Below, one piece after another: positions 9,777-19,045 of a stretch of 64,000 nt of DNA (positions are counted from its first letter, which is position 1; each line of letters begins with the position of its first letter). Made by a program: the position numbers and the translations under genes. The notes beneath the pieces were generated by a model that saw only the letters and a program-made list of their open reading frames with translations, made no database searches and was not told where the DNA came from. The DNA comes from Acerihabitans sp035013185 (GTDB lineage Bacteria > Pseudomonadota > Gammaproteobacteria > Enterobacterales > Enterobacteriaceae). The stretch is taken from NCBI RefSeq assembly GCF_035013185.1, contig NZ_JAYGJO010000002.1:186001-250000 (forward strand), given 5' to 3'.

Positions 9777-9856
9777 GTTGCGCTAAAAGCGGGTAGTTTG
9801 TTTAGGTCCGGTTTGGAAATCGGGATAAGAAATGGTGATCAAAAGGAGAACTCGAT

Positions 9857-11587
9857 TTGGACAGCAGTACCATCACTAGTTTATTTATTATTGGTTCCAT
9901 CCTGGTCGGCGGGAGCATATTGCTTAGCGCCTTTTCAACGCGATTGGGGATTCCTATCCTGTTGATATTTCTAGCTATTGGTATGTTGGCTGGCGTAGAT
10001 GGTATCGGCGGTATTGGTTTTGACAATTATCCTGTCGCGTATTTGATCAGTAACCTGGCTTTGGCGGTTATCCTATTGGATGGGGGTATGCGCACCCGCG
10101 CCGCCTCATTTCGTGTTGCACTGTGGCCTGCGCTCTCATTGGCGACAGTCGGGGTACTGATTACCGCTGGGCTGACGGGTATGGTCGCTGCCTGGTTATT
10201 TCACATGAATCTGATCGAGGGGCTGTTGCTCGGTGCCATCGTTGGTTCAACCGACGCCGCAGCAGTATTTTCCTTACTCGGAAATAAAGGCCTCAATGAA
10301 CGGGTAAACGCCACACTGGAAATTGAATCCGGCAGTAATGATCCTATGGCGGTGTTTCTGACCATCACGCTGATTTCGATGATTCAGAGCCATGAATCGC
10401 ATTTAAGCTGGATGTTCCTGGTACATCTGATCCAACAATTCGGCCTGGGACTGTTGTTCGGCCTAGGGGGCGGTTGGCTGCTGCTACAAACCATTAATCG
10501 CATTTCACTGGCCAATGGTCTCTATCCTTTGCTGGCGGTAAGCGGCGGCATCATGATTTTCGCACTGACCACCGCCCTGGAAGGCAGTGGCATTTTAGCC
10601 GTCTATCTGTGCGGCTTTTTGCTGGGTAATCGGCCTATCCGTAACCGTCATGGTATTTTGCAAACCTTTGACGGCATGGCCTGGCTGAGCCAGATCTGTA
10701 TGTTTTTGGTGTTGGGCCTGCTGGTTACGCCAAGCGATCTTTGGGTCATTGCTGTCCCGGCACTCATTTTATCCCTGTGGCTGATGCTCATTGCCCGGCC
10801 GCTGTCAATTTGGGTAGGATTGCTGCCGTTTCGCAGTTTCACCACCCGCGAACGTTTTTTTCTCTCCTGGGTCGGTTTACGTGGCGCGGTGCCGATCATT
10901 TTGGCGGTATTTCCCATGATGGCCGGGCTGGATCATGCGCGACTCTATTTTAATGTCGCGTTTTTTATTGTGCTTATCTCGTTACTGTTACAGGGCACCT
11001 CTTTGGGGTTCGCCGCTAAGCTGGCAAAAGTGGTTGTGCCGCCAACCGCCTCACCCATTAGTCGGGTCGGCATGGATATTCATCCAGAAAATCCTTGGGA
11101 ACAGTTCATTTACCAATTAGACCATGAGAATTGGTGCGTCGGCGCTGCATTACGTGATATGAAAATGCCGAAAAATACCCGTATCGCGGCACTGTTTCGC
11201 GATAATGTGATGATGCATCCTACCGGTAATACCCGACTGAAGGAGGGTGACGTGCTATGTGTTATCGGCCGCGAACGCGATCTCCCGGCCTTGGGCCGTT
11301 TGTTTAGCCAATCACCACCGGTGGCATTAGATCAACGCTTCTTCGGCGATTTTATTCTAGAAGCCACGACAAAACTCGAGGACGTGGCGGCAATCTATGG
11401 ACTTGATCGGGTAGAAACAGACGATCCGTCGCTGACGTTAGAGGCATATGTCATGGGGCTTTTGGGCGGCGGCGAACCCGTGGTCGGCGACAGCGTGATA
11501 TCCGATGGCCTGATTTGGACTATTGCGGAAAAAGACGATCAGCGGGTCAGCAAGATCGGTATTAAAATCAACGAAGAGCATCATTGA
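9857..11587 (+). CDS. nhaP2: K+/H+ antiporter NhaP2 (CvrA)
   Basis: Inner-membrane cation/proton antiporter of the CPA1 family that exports K+ and protects against high potassium, 576 aa. About 12 transmembrane helices fill residues 1-390. GSTDAAAVFSLLG and ESGSNDPMAVF form the ion-binding core, followed by a TrkA-C/RCK-like cytosolic domain (WCVGAALRDMKMPKNTRIAALFRD, quoted in parts) and a C-terminal CorC/HlyC-like domain. The start is TTG 9857, behind AAAAGGAGAA, and aligns with the E. coli start. In E. coli it neighbours dadX; here dadX is missing and a MarR/MFS pair intervenes before dadA. Confidence 0.94.
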   Translation: MDSSTITSLFIIGSILVGGSILLSAFSTRLGIPILLIFLAIGMLAGVDGIGGIGFDNYPVAYLISNLALAVILLDGGMRTRAASFRVALWPALSLATVGVLITAGLTGMVAAWLFHMNLIEGLLLGAIVGSTDAAAVFSLLGNKGLNERVNATLEIESGSNDPMAVFLTITLISMIQSHESHLSWMFLVHLIQQFGLGLLFGLGGGWLLLQTINRISLANGLYPLLAVSGGIMIFALTTALEGSGILAVYLCGFLLGNRPIRNRHGILQTFDGMAWLSQICMFLVLGLLVTPSDLWVIAVPALILSLWLMLIARPLSIWVGLLPFRSFTTRERFFLSWVGLRGAVPIILAVFPMMAGLDHARLYFNVAFFIVLISLLLQGTSLGFAAKLAKVVVPPTASPISRVGMDIHPENPWEQFIYQLDHENWCVGAALRDMKMPKNTRIAALFRDNVMMHPTGNTRLKEGDVLCVIGRERDLPALGRLFSQSPPVALDQRFFGDFILEATTKLEDVAAIYGLDRVETDDPSLTLEAYVMGLLGGGEPVVGDSVISDGLIWTIAEKDDQRVSKIGIKINEEHH

Positions 11588-11664
11588 TGCTCTCGGCGGC
11601 TGAGGAGAACCTAGAGCCTTATAGCCCCTCAGGCATGTTGAGCGAGGTTTTACGGCGGATTTGG

Positions 11665-12099
11665 CTAAGAAAGGGATTCAGTCGCAGCATAAATTTTGGT
11701 TAACACCTGCATGGCTATTTGCATATCCTGTTCAGCGACGTTTTCCAGAATTTCCTTACCAATGGCGTCGGCCTCGCTACGAACCTTTTCATACAGTTCC
11801 TTTCCTTGAACAGTCGCTACCAACAATTTTTTGCGCCGATCCGCCAGCGTCGGTACCCGCCGCACTAAATCCAGCTTGACCAATCTATCGACCATCGAGA
11901 CGATGGTCGCCCCCTCAACGCCCAGAAATTGGGCAAGTTCACTTTGCGACAAAGGCTCTTGAGCACTGGCGATGGCGGCCACGGCGACCCAGCTCGCCTG
12001 GCTCAATCCGAGATATTTCAATCGGCGATCGATGGCCATGCGCAATGCCCGCGAGGTGAGATGTAATAATTTAGAAAAATTTTTATATTCAATATTCAT
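11665..12099 (-). CDS. MarR family transcriptional regulator
   Basis: A 144-aa winged-helix protein of the MarR/SlyA family. A dimerisation helix (LLHLTSRALRMAIDRRLKYLGLSQ, in parts) precedes the DNA-binding segment SQSELAQFLGVEGATIVSMVDRL. The wing carries the RVPTLADRRKKLL signature (D-x-R-x-K). The ATG at 12099 is preferred over an in-frame TTG at 12111; neither has a strong ribosome binding site. It is divergent from an MFS exporter 190 bp away, the usual arrangement for a repressor controlling an efflux pump, so a ligand-responsive role is inferred. It is not the canonical slyA locus. Confidence 0.88.
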   Translation of the reverse strand: MNIEYKNFSKLLHLTSRALRMAIDRRLKYLGLSQASWVAVAAIASAQEPLSQSELAQFLGVEGATIVSMVDRLVKLDLVRRVPTLADRRKKLLVATVQGKELYEKVRSEADAIGKEILENVAEQDMQIAMQVLTKIYAATESLS

Positions 12100-12339
12100 A
12101 GTCAGTGGCAAGCTAATAATAACAAGTAAAAATTAGCATACATTGCCCCGAAAAACCAATGACAGAGCAGCTTTGTACTACGGAACAGGCGCAGCGCTCC
12201 AGCCTTGGAGCCAGTGTCAAGTGCATAAAATTGTCCTTGGCGTCATGATAGGTAAAATAAGCGCATAAACAGCACTTTTCTGCTTTCAATGCCCATAAAC
12301 AGACTTTATCCTAAAGGTCTTTGTGCAATCTGGTTCCTA

Positions 12340-13542
12340 ATGCAAAAATTCTTGCTGCTGTTATTACTATTGGTGTTACTCGGCCCGCTTGGTATTGATC
12401 TCTACCTGCCGGTGATTCCATTAATTGCCAAAGGATTGGGTAGCAACGAAGCCTTGATACAGTCCACCATTCCATTGTTTATTTTGGTGATGGGCATGGG
12501 ACAGTTGCTGACCGGCCCGCTGGTGGACTACTTCGGTCGCCGGCCTATGGCACTGGTTGGAATTGCCCTATATGGTATCGGTGCGATGATTGCAGCCCTC
12601 GCGCCAACACCAACCTGGTTTATCGCATCCCGAATCCTGCAGGGGCTGGCGGTATGCTCAACGACGGTGGCGCTATTTAGCTGTGTGCGTGACCGGCTTA
12701 ATGGCGATGACGCCGCGCGCGCGTTCAGTTTTCTTAATGGTACCCTGAATATTGTCCCAGCCCTGGCGCCCCTGGCCGGCGGTCTGCTGGCGGCACATTT
12801 GGGTTGGCGCGCGCCGTTCTGGGCACTGGCGGCCTATTCATTGGTGGTATTCACCCTGGTTCTGCTCGGACTGGCGGAAACCCGCCCGGCACAGACCAAT
12901 CCTAAACTCAACCTACCGTTTAAGGCGTATTGGTCAATTCTACAACAACGACGATTCGTGGTGTTTGCTTTAGTCAACACCGGCGCCATGGCCATGGCGC
13001 TGACCTATGTCTCATTGTCATCACAGGTGTTGATGGGCGATGCCCAATTGACATCCCTACAATTCGCCCTCGCTTTTGGCTGTAATGGATTTTGGATCAT
13101 GTTTGTCAGCGTTATTGCCAACCGGGTGATACGTAAAGTGGGACGCCCTGCCTGCTTGTCCACAGGGGCGCTGCTGATGGCGCTAGGCGGCATTATGCTG
13201 CTGGCGCTGCTCACGGTACTGCCTACCCCCTGGCAATTGAACTGGCTGGGTTATATGCTGCCAGTGGCGGTTGCCTGCTCTGGCCTGGCATTTCTCATGG
13301 GCCCCGCCACCAGTTACGCATTGGAGCCGTATCCCCATCAAGCTGGCGTGGCGTCGGCGCTTAACGGCTTTGTGCAAATGGCCGGTGCTGCCGCCGTGAG
13401 CCTGACGTTTATTGCCCTACCCCTGCCGCCTCAGCTGTCGCTGGCGCTGGTGATGATACTGGGTGCGATATTTGCCGGGGTGGCGCGGGCGCATACACGC
13501 CGCTTATCGGGTCGGCTTACCTCCATCGCGTCGCAACCCTAG
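12340..13542 (+). CDS. Bcr/CflA-type MFS drug exporter
   Basis: Twelve-helix major facilitator, about 400 aa from ATG 12340 (an in-frame ATG at 12289 is also possible; neither has a clear ribosome binding site). Features are GIDLYLPVIPLIAKGL in helix 1, GPLVDYFGRRPMALVG (MFS motif A) after helix 2, and the RxLQGL drug-efflux motif (RILQGLAVCSTTVALF). This is the DHA1/Bcr family with drug/H+ antiport as expected activity. The substrate cannot be told. A partly neutral, leucine-rich N-terminus makes the exact start uncertain. It pairs with the divergent MarR gene. Confidence 0.85.
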   Translation: MQKFLLLLLLLVLLGPLGIDLYLPVIPLIAKGLGSNEALIQSTIPLFILVMGMGQLLTGPLVDYFGRRPMALVGIALYGIGAMIAALAPTPTWFIASRILQGLAVCSTTVALFSCVRDRLNGDDAARAFSFLNGTLNIVPALAPLAGGLLAAHLGWRAPFWALAAYSLVVFTLVLLGLAETRPAQTNPKLNLPFKAYWSILQQRRFVVFALVNTGAMAMALTYVSLSSQVLMGDAQLTSLQFALAFGCNGFWIMFVSVIANRVIRKVGRPACLSTGALLMALGGIMLLALLTVLPTPWQLNWLGYMLPVAVACSGLAFLMGPATSYALEPYPHQAGVASALNGFVQMAGAAAVSLTFIALPLPPQLSLALVMILGAIFAGVARAHTRRLSGRLTSIASQP

Positions 13543-13580
13543 CCGATCCGGCCGCAGCATGCTGTGGTCGTGCGCTGCCA

Positions 13581-14867
13581 CTACGCGGTGGGTTCGATGC
13601 CAGGATGAAAATTGTTGGCATAACGTGCAACCGAGAGATCATCACAAGGAATATCCGGCCGAATGCCACTGATAATGTGGGCCAATAGCTGGCCGGAGCC
13701 GCAGGCCATGGTCCACCCCAAGGTGCCGTGACCGGTGTTGAGATACAGATTTTTCAGTGGCGTGGTACCCACTATTGGCGTGCCGTCCGGCGTCATCGGC
13801 CGTAATCCGGCCCAAAAAGTTGCCTGTGCAATATGACCACCGTGGGGAAACAGATCCTTGACGACCATTTCGAGCGTATCTCGGCGGGCTTTTTTAAGCT
13901 CGGTATTAAAGCCGGCAATCTCCGCCATGCCGCCGACCCGAATGCGCTGATCGAAACGGGTAATGGCCACTTTATAGGTTTCGTCCAGGATGGTCGATAA
14001 CGGTGCCGCGGCCTCATCAGCTAAAGGAATCGTAAGTGAGTAGCCTTTTAGCGGGTAGACCGGAATGGTCATCATAATGTCCCGGAGCATGGCGGTGGAA
14101 TATGCACCCAACGCCAGCACATAGGCGTCAGCCTGCAGCAGTTCACCATCACATTTCACACCGGCAATCAGTTTATCCGAGCGCATCAGGCCCGTGACAT
14201 TGCTGTTATAGCGAAAAGTGACGCCTAACTCGGCGGCCATATTTGCCAACCGTTGCGTAAACAATTGGCAATCGCCAGTTTCATCATTGGGTAATCGCAG
14301 CCCACCGGTCAGCTTATGCGCCACCCCTGCCAGCGCCGGCTCGACCGTGGCCAACTGATGTGATTCCAGTAGTTGATAAGGAACACCCTCGTCGCGCAGG
14401 ACGGCAATATCCTTGATGGCCCCCGCATATTGCTGCTCGGTGCGAAACAACTGCAACGTGCCGCCTTGACGGCCCTCATAGTTGATGGCCGTTTCAGCGC
14501 GCAACACCTTGAGACAATCACGGCTGTACTCAGCCAAACGAACCATGCGGCTTTTATTGACATAATAATGGTGGCTATCGCAATTGCTCAGCATTTGCCA
14601 CATCCAGCGCAACTGGTGATCGCCGGCGCTGAGCCTAATGGCTAACGGGGCATGCCGTTGAAACATCCATTTAATAGCTTTCAGCGGCACACCCGGTGCC
14701 GCCCACGGCGCGGCGTAGCCAGGGGATATCTGACCGGCGTTGCCAGCGCTGGTTTCTTGCGCCGGGCCAGGTTGCCGGTCGAGCACCGTCACTTCATGAC
14801 CCGCTTTGGCAAGATACCAAGCACTTGCCACACCTATCACCCCACTTCCCAGAATAATAACCCGCAT
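13581..14867 (-). CDS. dadA: D-amino acid dehydrogenase small subunit DadA
   Basis: Membrane-associated FAD enzyme (428 aa) that oxidises D-alanine to pyruvate and ammonia, passing electrons to quinone. The FAD-binding motif GSGVIGVASAWYLAKAGHEV is at residues 7-26. The C-terminal FAD contact is LNTGHGTLGWTMACGSG. In E. coli the alanine racemase gene dadX follows in the same operon. Here the next gene downstream is the MFS exporter and no racemase is present, so L-alanine catabolism through this route would need a racemase elsewhere. Confidence 0.95.
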   Translation of the reverse strand: MRVIILGSGVIGVASAWYLAKAGHEVTVLDRQPGPAQETSAGNAGQISPGYAAPWAAPGVPLKAIKWMFQRHAPLAIRLSAGDHQLRWMWQMLSNCDSHHYYVNKSRMVRLAEYSRDCLKVLRAETAINYEGRQGGTLQLFRTEQQYAGAIKDIAVLRDEGVPYQLLESHQLATVEPALAGVAHKLTGGLRLPNDETGDCQLFTQRLANMAAELGVTFRYNSNVTGLMRSDKLIAGVKCDGELLQADAYVLALGAYSTAMLRDIMMTIPVYPLKGYSLTIPLADEAAAPLSTILDETYKVAITRFDQRIRVGGMAEIAGFNTELKKARRDTLEMVVKDLFPHGGHIAQATFWAGLRPMTPDGTPIVGTTPLKNLYLNTGHGTLGWTMACGSGQLLAHIISGIRPDIPCDDLSVARYANNFHPGIEPTA

Positions 14868-15016
14868 TGTAATATTCCTGATTATTGTGAACCCGGCCGA
14901 AAGTCTTTGCAGTTCATTATATTTGTATGGATCGCCACCGCGTGAATTTCATCTTGCACTACGATTAATTATAAGCCAGCATGATCCCGTACTGTCTGTA
15001 ACAATGAGGTGCGCTG

Positions 15017-16552
15017 ATGACAATTTCTCTTGAAAAAAGTGTTAAGAATACCTTGTGTCTTAGCGATGGACCCGACTGGACATTTGAACTGCTACAAGAG
15101 TACCTGGACGAGATTGACCGGGTAGCAAAACACTATCGCCTGGATACCTACCCACACCAGATCGAAGTTATCACCTCTGAGCAGATGATGGATGCCTATT
15201 CCAGCATCGGCATGCCCATTAATTATACACACTGGTCTTTCGGTAAAAAATTTATTGAAACCGAACAGCGTTACAAACAGGGTCAGCAAGGACTGGCGTA
15301 TGAGATAGTCATTAATTCGAACCCCTGCATCGCTTATCTTATGGAAGAAAACACCATGACCATGCAGGCATTGGTGATAGCCCATGCCTGTTACGGCCAT
15401 AATTCCTTTTTCAAAAATAATTACCTGTTTCGCAGTTGGACCGACGCCAGCTCAATTGTTGATTATCTGATTTTTGCGCGCAGTTACATTAGTCAGTGTG
15501 AGGAACGTTATGGTGTTGAGCAGGTGGAACAGTTGCTCGACTCTTGCCATGCCTTGATGAACCATGGCGTTGACCGTTATAAGCGTCCGCAAAAGATCTC
15601 TTTGCAGGAAGAAAAATCACGTCAAAAAAGCCGTGAGGAATATCTGCAAAGCCAGGTCAACGAACTATGGCGCACGTTACCACGACGCGAAAAAGAGGAG
15701 CCCTCGACACAAGCTAGCCGTTATCCCCATGAACCGCAGGAAAACCTGCTTTATTTTATGGAGAAAAATGCACCACTGCTTGAACCTTGGCAGCGTGAAA
15801 TTTTACGCATCGTGCGCAAAGTCAGCCAGTATTTTTATCCGCAAAAGCAGACCCAGGTCATGAACGAAGGCTGGGCGACTTTTTGGCACTATACCATTCT
15901 TAACCATCTCTATGATGAGAAGAAAGTCACCGATCGGTTTATGCTGGAATTTCTGCATAGCCATACCAATGTCGTGTTTCAACCACCTTACAATAGCCCC
16001 TATTATAGCGGCATCAATCCTTATGCCCTGGGGTTCGCCATGTTCCAGGATATCAAGCGTATCTGCCAATCACCTACCGAAGAGGATAGACATTGGTTCC
16101 CTGATATCGCCGGCAGTGATTGGTTGGAAACACTGCACTTCGCCATGCATAATTTTAAGGACGAAAGTTTTATCAGCCAGTTTCTATCGCCGAAAATTAT
16201 GCGCGATTTAAAGCTGTTTACCGTGCTGGATGACGACCATAATAATTTCCTGGAAATTTCTGCCATCCATAATGAAGAGGGATACCGGGCTATCCGTCAA
16301 GAGCTCTCCTCACAATACAATTTGAGCAATCTGGAGCCGGATATTCAAGTTTGGAGTGTGGATTTGCGCGGCGATCGATCGCTAACGCTGCGGTATACGC
16401 CACAAAATCGCGCACCGCTGGCTAAAAATCGCCGTGAGGTAATGAAACACATACATCGGTTATGGAGTTTTGATGTGTATATGGAGCAGGTCAACGAGGA
16501 CGGCAATGTGGAGTTGCTTGAACGCTGTCCACCACGGAATATTCCATTGTAA
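15017..16552 (+). CDS. ycgB: SpoVR family protein YcgB
   Basis: A 511-aa member of the SpoVR family, stress-associated in enterics and of unknown biochemistry; partner families include YeaG/YeaH in other bacteria. Conserved blocks are YPHQIEVITSEQMMDAYSS, the histidine-rich VIAHACYGHNSFFKNN, and NEGWATFWHYTILNHLYDE. The C-terminal part holds DLRGDRSLTLRYTPQNRAPL. The start is ATG 15017, behind TGAGGTGCGC. It is divergent from dadA and convergent with fadR, as in E. coli. All three components of the YeaG–YeaH–YcgB set are thus in this window. Confidence 0.93.
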   Translation: MTISLEKSVKNTLCLSDGPDWTFELLQEYLDEIDRVAKHYRLDTYPHQIEVITSEQMMDAYSSIGMPINYTHWSFGKKFIETEQRYKQGQQGLAYEIVINSNPCIAYLMEENTMTMQALVIAHACYGHNSFFKNNYLFRSWTDASSIVDYLIFARSYISQCEERYGVEQVEQLLDSCHALMNHGVDRYKRPQKISLQEEKSRQKSREEYLQSQVNELWRTLPRREKEEPSTQASRYPHEPQENLLYFMEKNAPLLEPWQREILRIVRKVSQYFYPQKQTQVMNEGWATFWHYTILNHLYDEKKVTDRFMLEFLHSHTNVVFQPPYNSPYYSGINPYALGFAMFQDIKRICQSPTEEDRHWFPDIAGSDWLETLHFAMHNFKDESFISQFLSPKIMRDLKLFTVLDDDHNNFLEISAIHNEEGYRAIRQELSSQYNLSNLEPDIQVWSVDLRGDRSLTLRYTPQNRAPLAKNRREVMKHIHRLWSFDVYMEQVNEDGNVELLERCPPRNIPL

Positions 16553-16620
16553 CCCATTGGGTTGGCAACAAACGAAGCGGTGAGGGTCACTGTCTGTTGA
16601 CCTTCACTGTTGCCGCTCCA

Positions 16621-17340
16621 TCAGCGTCTTAGTTCAGCAATATCGTGAGGTATGGTGGACTGCATGCTGCTCCAGATGACGCTGCTTTCCTTACCGTAGT
16701 GACGCACCAGTTCGATAACCTGATCATATAATCCGTCCCGACATAGGCCCGCTAGATGGGTATAAAAATTACGCGCCAGATCACGAGCCTGGGGATTCGA
16801 AAAATAGTATCGCCCCACTCGCAGATACAAACCTTTTAGACCATTTAAAATCAGACCGTAAATTGGATTACCGGACGCATAGGCCAGTTCATGGAAAATG
16901 CGGTAATCCATTTCGGTAAAGGCGTCAGCCTGATCTTCCAAATCCTGAGCCTGAGCCAGCACTGTTTGCGCCTTGTCAGGGTAAAACCGGACCGCCATAC
17001 GGATGAAAATCGAGGCGATATTGGTGCGCACCGACAATAAATTATCAATCAACTGGGGTACGCTGTCATGATCCAACCGAGCCAGGGTTTCCAGAATGTT
17101 CAACCCTGAGGTTTCCCAAACATTGTTCACCCGGGTGGGTTTGCCATGTTGAATTGTCAACCAGCCATCGCGGGCCAAACGTTGCAGCACTTCCCTGAGC
17201 GTGGTGCGCGTCACACCGATAACATCAGACAGTTCACGCTCCGCTGGCAAAATTGAACCCGGAGGAAAGTGGTTGTTCCAGATGCTTTCGATCAAATACT
17301 CTTCCGCAAAACCGGCAGGACTCTGCGCCTTAATGACCAT
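16621..17340 (-). CDS. fadR: Fatty-acid metabolism regulator FadR
   Basis: GntR-family regulator, 239 aa as in E. coli. It represses beta-oxidation genes (including fadD) and activates fabA/fabB; long-chain acyl-CoA releases it from DNA. The N-terminal winged helix has PAERELSDVIGVTRTTLREVLQRL, quoted in parts, with the R-x-x-L-R-E contacts. The C-terminal acyl-CoA domain contains MDYRIFHELAYASGNPIYGLI. It is convergent with ycgB. Its target fadD is 6 kb downstream in this window. Confidence 0.97.
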   Translation of the reverse strand: MVIKAQSPAGFAEEYLIESIWNNHFPPGSILPAERELSDVIGVTRTTLREVLQRLARDGWLTIQHGKPTRVNNVWETSGLNILETLARLDHDSVPQLIDNLLSVRTNIASIFIRMAVRFYPDKAQTVLAQAQDLEDQADAFTEMDYRIFHELAYASGNPIYGLILNGLKGLYLRVGRYYFSNPQARDLARNFYTHLAGLCRDGLYDQVIELVRHYGKESSVIWSSMQSTIPHDIAELRR

Positions 17341-17723
17341 AATATATGTTCCGTAGCAGCATGCGTATGATAGCTAAAAACGGCCTAATGATAGCAGAAC
17401 AAACAGTGCCGACATAGGGTGATAGAGAGAGTAACAGTAAAACCGGGTTATGGGTGGTAATAATGTGTCCTGCTTTTCACTTTTGCGTCGTCAAGACCCT
17501 AGCCAGGCTAGCGTTTTCAGTCTCATTAGATGGGCGGTAACGGCTTGGCTAGTCGTATCAACGTGGCCATAGGATCGACATGAAAAACCATCGACGCTAT
17601 AAGTTTGAATAAAAACGAAACAAGTATGCCATTAACCGACACAATCCGTAAAAAAGAGGCTGGCATCTGGCATTAATTGATTTAAACTGCCTGTTTGAAA
17701 GCAACTGTCCTGGATAATAATTT
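17341..17723. other. Gene-free region fadR–dsbB; nhaB absent
   Basis: 383 bp. In E. coli the Na+/H+ antiporter gene nhaB lies here, between fadR and dsbB. No NhaB-like reading frame or fragment can be seen on either strand. An imperfect inverted repeat is present (CTAGCCAGGCTAG near 17500). Confidence 0.6.
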
Positions 17724-18254
17724 ATGTTGCAATTTCTTAACCGCTGTTCAAGAGGACGCGGTGCCTGGTTATTATTAGCCTTCACCGCATTTGTCCTTGA
17801 GATGGTGGCGCTTTATTTTCAGCATGTCATGTTATTAAAGCCCTGCGTGCTGTGTATTTATCAGCGTTGTGCATTATATGGCATCATGGGCGCCGGTATC
17901 GTGGGCGCAATTGCCCCGTCGACGCCGCTACGTTATGGGGCCATTGCCATTTGGCTTTACAGTGCTTGGGAAGGTTTGCTGCTGGCAATGAAACATACGG
18001 ATATTCAGCTCAATCCCTCGCCTTTCGTCACCTGCGATTTTTTCGTCAATTTCCCTTCCTGGCTACCGCTGGATAAATGGATACCGTCAATATTCAGCGC
18101 TACTGGCGATTGCGCAGTAAGGCAATGGCATTTTATGTCGTTGGAAATGCCGCAATGGATGATTGTGATTTTCGGCGCCTATTTCGTGGTGGGGGTGCTC
18201 GTACTGATAGCCCAGCCATTTCGTCCGAAAAAACGCGATTTGTTCAATCGCTGA
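17724..18254 (+). CDS. dsbB: Disulfide bond formation protein DsbB
   Basis: Inner-membrane quinone reductase that reoxidises periplasmic DsbA, 176 aa with four transmembrane helices. The quinone-proximal pair C41/C44 is in KPCVLCIYQRC. The DsbA-reacting pair C104/C130 is in VTCDFF and TGDCAV, at the E. coli positions. The conserved Arg48 beside the first pair is present. It is alone on its strand; nhaB, its usual upstream neighbour, is missing. Confidence 0.97.
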   Translation: MLQFLNRCSRGRGAWLLLAFTAFVLEMVALYFQHVMLLKPCVLCIYQRCALYGIMGAGIVGAIAPSTPLRYGAIAIWLYSAWEGLLLAMKHTDIQLNPSPFVTCDFFVNFPSWLPLDKWIPSIFSATGDCAVRQWHFMSLEMPQWMIVIFGAYFVVGVLVLIAQPFRPKKRDLFNR

Positions 18255-18262
18255 ACCGAAAA

Positions 18263-18290
18263 TACATAAGGGGATCGCCCCCCTTATGTA
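18263..18290. terminator. Long perfect inverted repeat after dsbB
   Basis: 11-bp arms TACATAAGGGG / CCCCTTATGTA around a 6-nt loop, 8 nt after the dsbB stop. A-rich flanks rather than a T tract follow on the plus strand, so termination efficiency is uncertain. Confidence 0.5.
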
Positions 18291-18448
18291 AAAAATTCAC
18301 CATGAGTATGTAAAAAAATAGGGCTATTCGCCACGACTTATTATGGCCCTGTCACATCCTGTTCATCCCGATTATCTGTGCAGCCCTTCCCACGTGAACT
18401 AAGATCAAGGTAGGCAATTGTAAAAGTTGCTGTGGTTCTACCCTGTTT

Positions 18449-18478
18449 CAGCTCGCTAACGGCGGGCTGTTTTTTTTT
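18449..18478 (+). terminator. Strong terminator between dsbB and ycgN
   Basis: CAGCTCGC-taacg-GCGGGCTG (one G-U pair) followed by nine T. It lies 195 nt beyond dsbB and after another hairpin, so it could end a separate short transcript. Confidence 0.7.
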
Positions 18479-18494
18479 AGGGTTATTGTGGTTC

Positions 18495-18944
18495 TCAACG
18501 TGCCCAGTCAGGTTTGTTCAAAATATGATCTTGCCATTCGGTCATGTCGCTTTCTCGCACCGCAATGTGACGCACCGAGATACGTTCCCCATGCATAGCG
18601 GCCTTGGAACCGGTAAGTAGCGGGTGCCAATGGGGCAAAGGGTCGCCCTGCGCCACCAGGCGATACGCACAGGTCGGGGGCAACCAATCAAACGTTGCCA
18701 AATTGTCCCGGGTAAGCTTGATGCAATCAGGCTCGTATTCGAAACGGTGGGAATAATGACGGCACTGGCAGGTTTTGATGTTGAGCTGATTGCAAGCCAC
18801 ATTGGTAAAATAGATCTCTTCAGTGTCGTCGTCTATCAGCTTGTGCAAACAGCAGCGGCCACAGCCATCACATAATGACTCCCACTCTTGGTCGGTCATC
18901 TCATCCAGGGTTTTATCCTGCCAGAAAGGGCGTGTTGTCATCAT
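18495..18944 (-). CDS. ycgN: UPF0260 cysteine-cluster protein YcgN
   Basis: A 149-aa protein of the YkgJ/YcgN cysteine-cluster (putative metal-binding) family, function unknown. The cluster is visible as LCDGCGRCCLHKL, then VACNQLNIKTCQCRHY and PDCIKL. The start is ATG at 18944, with a second in-frame ATG directly after it. It is the first of three same-strand genes ycgL–ycgM–ycgN, in the E. coli order. Confidence 0.93.
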   Translation of the reverse strand: MMTTRPFWQDKTLDEMTDQEWESLCDGCGRCCLHKLIDDDTEEIYFTNVACNQLNIKTCQCRHYSHRFEYEPDCIKLTRDNLATFDWLPPTCAYRLVAQGDPLPHWHPLLTGSKAAMHGERISVRHIAVRESDMTEWQDHILNKPDWAR

Positions 18945-19045
18945 GGGATCCTGCTGGTAAATGGGCGGGTTTTATAAATCGTCCGGCGACAAGATGCAAC
19001 TCTTTTTGCCGTTCCGTCTTCGGAACGGCTTATAGGCGTCATTTA

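Larger units (their letters stand above)
9453..9856. other. Intergenic region yeaH–nhaP2 with three inverted repeats
   Basis: 404 bp without a confident gene. It holds the yeaH hairpin (9465-9498), a 27-bp near-perfect inverted repeat centred on 9648 (GGTTGACT...AGTCAACC, 9635-9661), and a terminator at 9750. A short minus-strand open stretch (about 9557-9680) encodes a protein-like string ending DENWSGLRQPEAFDIVYLR. It may be a decayed gene, but I do not recognise it. Confidence 0.5.
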
